A DNA stretch of 64,000 bases from Tetragenococcus koreensis (lineage in GTDB: Bacteria; Bacillota; Bacilli; Lactobacillales; Enterococcaceae), in contig NZ_CP027786.1 in assembly GCF_003795145.1 (NCBI RefSeq), positions 2,232,001 to 2,296,000 on the forward strand, in the 5' to 3' direction. Below are positions 59,333-64,000 of the stretch, one piece after another. Within the stretch, counting starts at the first letter, position 1, and every line of letters starts with the position of its first letter. Both the position numbers and the translations under genes were made by a program. The notes under the pieces are model-generated. The model did not search any database, was not told the DNA's origin, and worked only from the letters and a program-made list of their open reading frames with translations.

Positions 59333-59601
59333 AATCACTACGATTTAGCGACCAAAGGGAGCTAAGAGTAGCTGATGAACAGTACTAGGGCGAGCGAAAG
59401 CGAGGCGTAGTGTCCAAAATTCTCGAATCACTACGATTTAGCGACCAAAGGGAGCTAAGAGTAGCTCCTTCAAGGCCTTAGCGACTAGTCGCTTAGACCT
59501 TGATGAGATCGAAGCATAAGCGAAGAGATGAACAGTACTAGGGCGAGCGAAAGCGAGGCGTAGTGTCCAAAATTCTCGAATCACTACGATTTAGCGACCA
59601 T
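59333..59601 (+). repeat. Composite structured tandem repeat, A-B-A-C-B-A'
   Basis: Unit A (42 bp, starting GAATCACTACGATTTAGCGA) at 59333-59374 and 59426-59467, and truncated to 23 bp at 59579-59601. Unit B (51 bp, starting GATGAACAGTACTAGGGCGA) at 59375-59425 and 59528-59578. Copies appear identical. A 60-bp segment C with an imperfect CAAGGCCTTAGCGACT/AGTCGCTTAGACCTTG hairpin separates A2 and B2. CACTACG of A pairs with CGTAGTG of B. The GC content is higher than the surroundings. It sits between the reductase terminator and the permease gene. No ORF spans it. Confidence 0.88.
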
Positions 59602-59661
59602 TGATAGTTTTATAAAAAATTCATTATACTTTTCTCAAAATAAAAATAAAGGAGTAATCAT

Positions 59662-60978
59662 TTGGCGACAAATTCATTAAAAAAAGAAATTTCTTTTTCA
59701 GGCGCGTTATCTACTGTTATGGGTACTGTGATCGGCGCAGGCGTCTTTTTTAAGGCAGCCGCGGTTGTATCACATACGCAATCAGCAGGACTGACGTTAT
59801 TTGCCTGGCTATTTGCGGGTTTTTTGACGATTTGTGGCGGCTTGACTGTAGCTGAACTAGCAACGGCCATTCCTAAAACAGGCGGACCTATTCGCTATAT
59901 CGAAGTCACCTACGGCAAGTTGCCTTCCTTTTTACTAGGCTGGGCTCAAAGCATCATTTATTTTCCGGCAAATATCGCAGCTTTAAGTATTATTTTTGCG
60001 ACGCAATTTATTCATCTTTTTCAATTAAATAATCAATTTTTAGTTCCGCTTGCCATGATTACTGCTGTAAGTGTGACTGGAATTAATTTATTAGGTACCA
60101 AAATTGCTGCAAACGTCCAATCTTTTACCCTTCTTATCAAACTATTACCGATTTTAGTGATTGTTGTCGCTGGACTTATTCAACCAGGGCAAGTTGAAGT
60201 GGGCGTGACTGATTTAAGCATTGGCGGAGATAATTCTTGGGCGTCAGGGTTTAGTGCAGCTTTGTTAGCAACATTGTTTGCTTATGATGGTTGGTTAAAT
60301 GTCGGCAATATTGCGGGCGAAATGAAACAACCCGAAAAAGATTTACCCAAAGCCATTATTCTAGGATTAGGCTCAGTGGCCATCGTTTATTGGGTTATTA
60401 ACTTTGTTTATTTAAAAACTTTACCAGCAGATCAAATTGCCGGAAATCTTAATGCCTCTTCTGACGTAGCTAACCAGTTATTTGGCAATTTGGGCGGTAG
60501 AATTGTGACGCTTGGTATTTTAATTTCCGTGTATGGTGCGTTAAATGGCTATACGATGACCGGAATTCGTGTACCTTTCGCGCTGGCTTTAAAAGATGAA
60601 TTTCCTTTTAGTAAACACCTTAAGAAAATTTCACAAAAAACGAATATTCCATATATAGCAGCCATTGCACAATTAGTGATTGCTTGTATTATGATGACTT
60701 TAGGCACTTTTGATCTATTGACCGATATGTTGATTTTTGTCATGTGGTCATTTAGCATGTTACTTTTTGCGGCCGTTTTTATTTTAAGAAAACGTGCACC
60801 TGAGATGCATCGTCCATACAAAGTTCCACTATACCCGGTTGTTCCATTGATTGCCATGCTAGGTGGCGGTTTTATTTTAATTATGACTTTAATTACAACT
60901 CCTGGCTTAGCCCTTACAGGTATTGGTGTGACAGCGATCGGGATTCCTGTCTATTATTATATGAAGAAGAAAAAATAA
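59662..60978 (+). CDS. APC-superfamily amino acid permease (SteT/LAT-like)
   Basis: A 438-residue transporter with 12 predicted membrane helices. GTVIGAGVFFKAAAV (about 21-35) is the substrate-binding unwound TM1 motif, and GGLTVAELATAIPKTGGP follows in TM2. The layout resembles the serine/threonine exchanger SteT. The start is TTG 59662 behind AAAGGAG at 59648-59654; no in-frame ATG gives a sensible N-terminus. The next gene begins 27 bp after its stop, so they are probably cotranscribed. The amino acid substrate is not predicted. Confidence 0.88.
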   Translation: MATNSLKKEISFSGALSTVMGTVIGAGVFFKAAAVVSHTQSAGLTLFAWLFAGFLTICGGLTVAELATAIPKTGGPIRYIEVTYGKLPSFLLGWAQSIIYFPANIAALSIIFATQFIHLFQLNNQFLVPLAMITAVSVTGINLLGTKIAANVQSFTLLIKLLPILVIVVAGLIQPGQVEVGVTDLSIGGDNSWASGFSAALLATLFAYDGWLNVGNIAGEMKQPEKDLPKAIILGLGSVAIVYWVINFVYLKTLPADQIAGNLNASSDVANQLFGNLGGRIVTLGILISVYGALNGYTMTGIRVPFALALKDEFPFSKHLKKISQKTNIPYIAAIAQLVIACIMMTLGTFDLLTDMLIFVMWSFSMLLFAAVFILRKRAPEMHRPYKVPLYPVVPLIAMLGGGFILIMTLITTPGLALTGIGVTAIGIPVYYYMKKKK

Positions 60979-61005
60979 AAAATTCAACAAAGGAGCTTGA
61001 TTTTT

Positions 61006-61839
61006 ATGTCAAAGGAGATGCCATTAACGATCAGTTCTTTGACACTAGGTTCAGATTGTCCATTTGAAAAAAGAGTGAGCGTTGCGGCACAAGCAGGGTA
61101 TGAAGGAATCGGACTTACAGCTGAAGCTTATGTTGACGCATTAGCTGAAGGACTTACCGACAAGGATCTTTTACAAATTTTAGCTAAATATCAAATCAGT
61201 GTAGCAGAAGTGGAATGTATCCAAGGTTGGGCGGCAAACGAACGAACTTATGAAGAAAAATTCAAAGAACAAATTTGTTTTCACATGTGTCATTTATTTG
61301 GCGTAAAACAGGTGAATGTTGCGTTGATGGAGAATTATCCATTTGATAGGATTGCAGAAAAGTTAAAGGAACTATGTCAAAGGGCAGAAGAACTAATTGT
61401 TTCCGTAGAGCCCATGCCTTATAGTGGAATTCCTGACTTTGCTAGCGCCAAAGCACTCGTCAAAAAAGCTCAGGTAAATAATGCGCGCATACTTTTAGAT
61501 GCTTGGCATTGGTTCCGAGCTGATCAAGGTTTGTCTGAGTTAACCGCCGAAGATGCTGAGTTAATTATTTCGATTCAATTAAATGATGCCTACAAGCGAC
61601 CTTACGCGCCTACGGTTTTGCGTGAAGAAGCGATGCATGATCGTTTGGCACCTGGAGATGGCGATATTGATTTAGCTAATTTTATTGCTATGATTAAAAA
61701 CGCTGGCGTAAATCCTTCGATTATTGGCATTGAAGTCGTCAGTGATAAATTATTAAATGAGGGCATTGAAGCGACTGCCAATCACACCTATGAACAAACC
61801 GCCCAGGTATTAAAAAAGTATTGGCCTGAGGCAATTTAA
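61006..61839 (+). CDS. Xylose-isomerase-like TIM-barrel protein
   Basis: A 277-residue member of the sugar phosphate isomerase/epimerase (AP endonuclease family 2-like) fold. Metal-site residues are visible in VSVEPMPYSG (about 128-137), LLDAWHWFRA (about 162-171), QLNDAYKR (about 190-197) and the C-terminal IGIEVVSDK. Relatives include myo-inosose dehydratases and keto-sugar epimerases. AAAGGAGC selects ATG 61006 over an ATG 9 nt upstream. Pairing with an amino acid-type permease gives no clear pathway. Reaction unknown. Confidence 0.82.
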   Translation: MSKEMPLTISSLTLGSDCPFEKRVSVAAQAGYEGIGLTAEAYVDALAEGLTDKDLLQILAKYQISVAEVECIQGWAANERTYEEKFKEQICFHMCHLFGVKQVNVALMENYPFDRIAEKLKELCQRAEELIVSVEPMPYSGIPDFASAKALVKKAQVNNARILLDAWHWFRADQGLSELTAEDAELIISIQLNDAYKRPYAPTVLREEAMHDRLAPGDGDIDLANFIAMIKNAGVNPSIIGIEVVSDKLLNEGIEATANHTYEQTAQVLKKYWPEAI

Positions 61840-61912
61840 AAATAGCAAGCGCAAGTAAACATTCTTCAAGAAGAAAATAATTCTTGATGTGTACGCTGCG
61901 TTTGCTATTTTA
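61840..61912. terminator. Long bidirectional terminator hairpin
   Basis: AAATAGCAAGCGCA pairs with TGCGTTTGCTATTT, with an inner CTTCAAGAAGAAAATAATTCTTG hairpin, and T's follow. It lies between convergent genes. Confidence 0.75.
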
Positions 61913-61997
61913 TTTGCTTTTACGGATGAAATTTCGTGCTTTTATTATCTGCCCTTTTGTTTAGTTCTTTTCGACTAATACTAAAGGAATTGCCTCT

Positions 61998-63527
61998 TTA
62001 GTTATTCTCTTGGGCAAATTTCGTTGCTTGTGTACCAGCTTGGCGACCAAAAATAACTATATCAGCCACTGCATTACCGCCAATGCGGTTGTTACCGTGT
62101 AATCCGCCAGTCAATTCACCAGCAGCGTACAAACCAGAAATTGCTTGATCCTCTTCATCTAGTACTTTAGTGTCTGTGTTAATTTTTACACCGCCCATGG
62201 TGTGATGAATACCAGGCGCGATTTTGATGGCGTAAAAAGGCCCTTCTGTTAAATCATAGTCCATCGCCGTTTCACGTCCAAAATCTGAATCCTCTTCGTT
62301 ATCCACTGCTTCATTCCAAGAATCCAATGTTTCTGTTAAATTATCTGCGGGAACATCGATTTCTTGCGCTAATTCCTCGATCGTATCACCTGATTCGACA
62401 AATCCTTGCTCTTGATAAAAATCAACTTGTTTTGCCCGATTAGCTAAAGCATCGTCAAATATTAAATAAGCCCCTTCTTCTGGTAGATCAGTGATGGCAT
62501 CTGATACTTTATCACGCGTTTCCATTTCATTGAAGAAACGTTCGCCTTTTTGATCAACTAAAATTGCGCCTTCGCCACGTACAGTTTCACTCACTAACGT
62601 TCCATCTTCTTGAATAACGGTAGGATGGACTTGGATTTGGTCCATATCAACCGTTTGCCCGCCTAATTCTTCGATCATTTTAATGCCATCGCCCGTGCTG
62701 CCTTCGGAGTTGGTACTTACATAGCCTTCTAAATCGGGACGATATTCTTCGATCATTTCTTCATTGGCACCATAACCGCCTGTTGTTACAGCAACAGCAT
62801 CTGCGTCAATCGTCTGTTTATCACCGTTCACCTCAATTTCAACACCATTAACTTGACCGTTTTCTTCGTTGATTTTTGTCACATCGGTGTTTACAAAAAT
62901 CGGAATATCATTTTCGTCTACGTTACGCAATAATCCTTCGACTAAATAACCACCAACTGCGGAACCATCTTCTGGTCGATGAATCCGTTGGACGCTGGCA
63001 CCGCCGCTGTAACTAATATTGTTTAAAGTAATACCCATGTTATCGAGCCAATCAATCGCATCAGATGAATGATCAACGAAATAACGTAATAGCTCTTTAT
63101 CATTTGTTTCTTGACCGCCTTCTAAGGTATCGTCATAAAAGGTGTCATTACTATCTTCGATATCTTCTGCTTCCTGAAATTTAGTTTCTGACGCATTCAT
63201 ACCTCCAGAAGATTTCGTTGTGTTACCACCTGCGACTGGTAACTTTTCTAAAATAACTGGATTAGCGCCATCTTCTTTGGCTTGAATAGCAGCAGACATT
63301 CCTGCGCCACCAGCCCCCACGATCACTACATCGTAATTGTCTTCTAATTCACTAGGATCGGCATACTCCTCTTGTTCTGAGGCACCTGAAGCCGCATCAG
63401 CGGATTCCTCCGTAGATTGATTTGTTGCTTCTGATGAACTTTCCACATTATCGGGAGTCGTTACGCCACAAGCACTGAATACAATTGTTGATGAAAGTAC
63501 CAACAAACTGTTAACAAGTTTTTTCAT
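61998..63527 (-). CDS. Lipid-anchored FAD-dependent fumarate reductase-like flavoprotein
   Basis: A 509-residue lipoprotein: signal peptide with lipobox FSAC (Cys20), an acidic linker (about 24-62), then one FAD_binding_2 domain with GAGGAGMSAA (71-80), GGNTTKSSGG and a C-terminal GLYAAGELTGG, HGNNRIGGNA. Relatives reduce fumarate, urocanate or similar unsaturated acids outside the cell, fed by the extracellular electron-transfer chain of Listeria and enterococci. Many relatives also carry an FMN_bind domain; none is seen here, so electrons must come from a partner flavoprotein such as PplA. Single gene; the ATG follows AAAGGAGG. Confidence 0.85.
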   Translation of the reverse strand: MKKLVNSLLVLSSTIVFSACGVTTPDNVESSSEATNQSTEESADAASGASEQEEYADPSELEDNYDVVIVGAGGAGMSAAIQAKEDGANPVILEKLPVAGGNTTKSSGGMNASETKFQEAEDIEDSNDTFYDDTLEGGQETNDKELLRYFVDHSSDAIDWLDNMGITLNNISYSGGASVQRIHRPEDGSAVGGYLVEGLLRNVDENDIPIFVNTDVTKINEENGQVNGVEIEVNGDKQTIDADAVAVTTGGYGANEEMIEEYRPDLEGYVSTNSEGSTGDGIKMIEELGGQTVDMDQIQVHPTVIQEDGTLVSETVRGEGAILVDQKGERFFNEMETRDKVSDAITDLPEEGAYLIFDDALANRAKQVDFYQEQGFVESGDTIEELAQEIDVPADNLTETLDSWNEAVDNEEDSDFGRETAMDYDLTEGPFYAIKIAPGIHHTMGGVKINTDTKVLDEEDQAISGLYAAGELTGGLHGNNRIGGNAVADIVIFGRQAGTQATKFAQENN

Positions 63528-63737
63528 AAAATTTTTCCTCCTTTTATAATTACCAACAACAAGTATAAAATATCACAAACGAAAAATATAGTGTTTTGTG
63601 CAAATAAATATAAGAGAGAACTGTATTTTTTCTGTTATCTAAGATAGTAAACAGCTGCCTATCAACTTTTTAAGTCTAAAGAGGCTTTTTTGTTAAAAAT
63701 CATCAGTCGAACCAGTGAATAATTGTACAGGTTAAGG

Positions 63738-63767
63738 TATAATTAAGTTAATTGAGAATCATTCTTA
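63738..63767 (+). promoter_or_regulatory. -10 and Fur-like operator before the DUF1858 gene
   Basis: A perfect TATAAT at 63738-63743 and TGAGAATCATTCTTA at 63753-63767, a 7-1-7 inverted repeat of the Fur/PerR/Zur class (consensus TGATAATNATTATCA). It overlaps the expected transcript start, so repression by Fur with iron is the likeliest reading. PerR or Zur cannot be excluded. Confidence 0.55.
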
Positions 63768-63782
63768 GTCAGAGGTGAAAAA

Positions 63783-64000
63783 ATGATGGAAATTGATTTT
63801 TCTAAAAATTTAGCGACTTTAGTCAAAGAATATCCAGTCACAAAGGAAATTATGACGGAGTTAGGCTTTGCAGATATTAATAAACCCGGTATGTTACAAA
63901 CGGCAGGACGATATATGACAATTCCCAAGGGTGCCAAAATGAAAAAAATTCCGTTAGAGATAGTGATTGAAGCATTTGAAGCGCGTGGTTTTGAAGTAAA
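63783..64000 (+). CDS. DUF1858-type protein, start of gene (cut by window edge)
   Basis: The visible 72 residues (two adjacent ATGs, 63783 and 63786, behind AGAGGTG) read MEIDFSKNLATLVKEYPVTK, then ELGFADINKPGML and TIPKGAKMKKIPLEIVIEAF. This matches the short DUF1858 domain, which in enterococci and Listeria often precedes DUF438/hemerythrin-like domains in iron- or NO-related proteins. The rest of the gene is outside the window. The Fur-like box just upstream agrees with an iron link. Its role is not known. Confidence 0.75.
   Translation, partial: MMEIDFSKNLATLVKEYPVTKEIMTELGFADINKPGMLQTAGRYMTIPKGAKMKKIPLEIVIEAFEARGFEV

Overview
The window reads as a low-GC Gram-positive chromosome from the Enterococcaceae. 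The near-complete 16S rRNA, the tRNA order after 5S (Val-Lys-Leu-Thr-Gly-Leu-Arg-Pro), an E. faecium SagA-like hydrolase directly after mreCD, and acid-rich extracellular domains (SagA linker, ABC exporter loop, lipoproteins) together suggest Tetragenococcus, a halophilic relative of Enterococcus. The genus call is from recalled 16S and gene-order knowledge, about 0.7; no species is claimed.

Layout. 0-1.1 kb: a VanR/CroR-like two-component pair on the minus strand, kinase cut by the window edge. 1.4-7.5 kb: a complete rRNA operon with tandem promoters, 16S, tRNA-Ala, 23S, 5S and eight tRNAs. 7.5-13.3 kb: rsgA-rpe-thiN, mreCD and sagA. 13.3-17.9 kb: two ISL3-family copies flanking comC and dps; copy 1 is intact inside a clean 8-bp target duplication, copy 2 is frameshifted by one base and lacks one. 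18-21.6 kb: serC-serA-DUF1015. 21.9-30.2 kb: a broken small gene, an ABC-F protein, a MacB-type ABC exporter, a GH13 neopullulanase-type enzyme with a cre site, asd and rplS. 30.2-39.1 kb: an accessory stretch starting with a decayed copy of the rplS tail and containing gene remnants, MerR, an SDR, an IS21-family element with defined ends, a DUF2975/DUF2975/XRE operon, a frameshifted lipoprotein gene, a type I toxin-antitoxin candidate and an array of 41-bp palindromic repeats. 39.1-40.2 kb: zinc-independent ribosomal protein paralogues (S14, L32, L33) with an unknown gene among them. 40.6-51 kb: a DASS transporter, RNase J2, a mannitol PTS operon (mtlA-mtlR-mtlF-mtlD) and nagB. 51-64 kb: ytkL-ytoI-nrnA, a fructosamine-kinase-like/SDR/PHP operon, an aldo/keto reductase, a composite structured repeat, an APC permease with a TIM-barrel isomerase, an extracellular flavoprotein reductase and the start of a DUF1858 gene under a Fur-like box.

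How it fits together. Most of the window is housekeeping: translation, cell shape and wall, serine and aspartate-family synthesis, sugar alcohol and amino sugar catabolism with visible cre and NagR-type operators. The unexplained material is concentrated in four intergenic repeat blocks (23.8, 38.7, 44.0 and 59.4 kb) and in the 30.2-39.1 kb scar. The most system-like unlabelled element is the toxin/antisense locus at 38.25-38.59 kb. The other items worth testing are the serine-operon DUF1015 gene, the doubled IIB domain of MtlA and the unknown gene in the zinc-free ribosomal operon.
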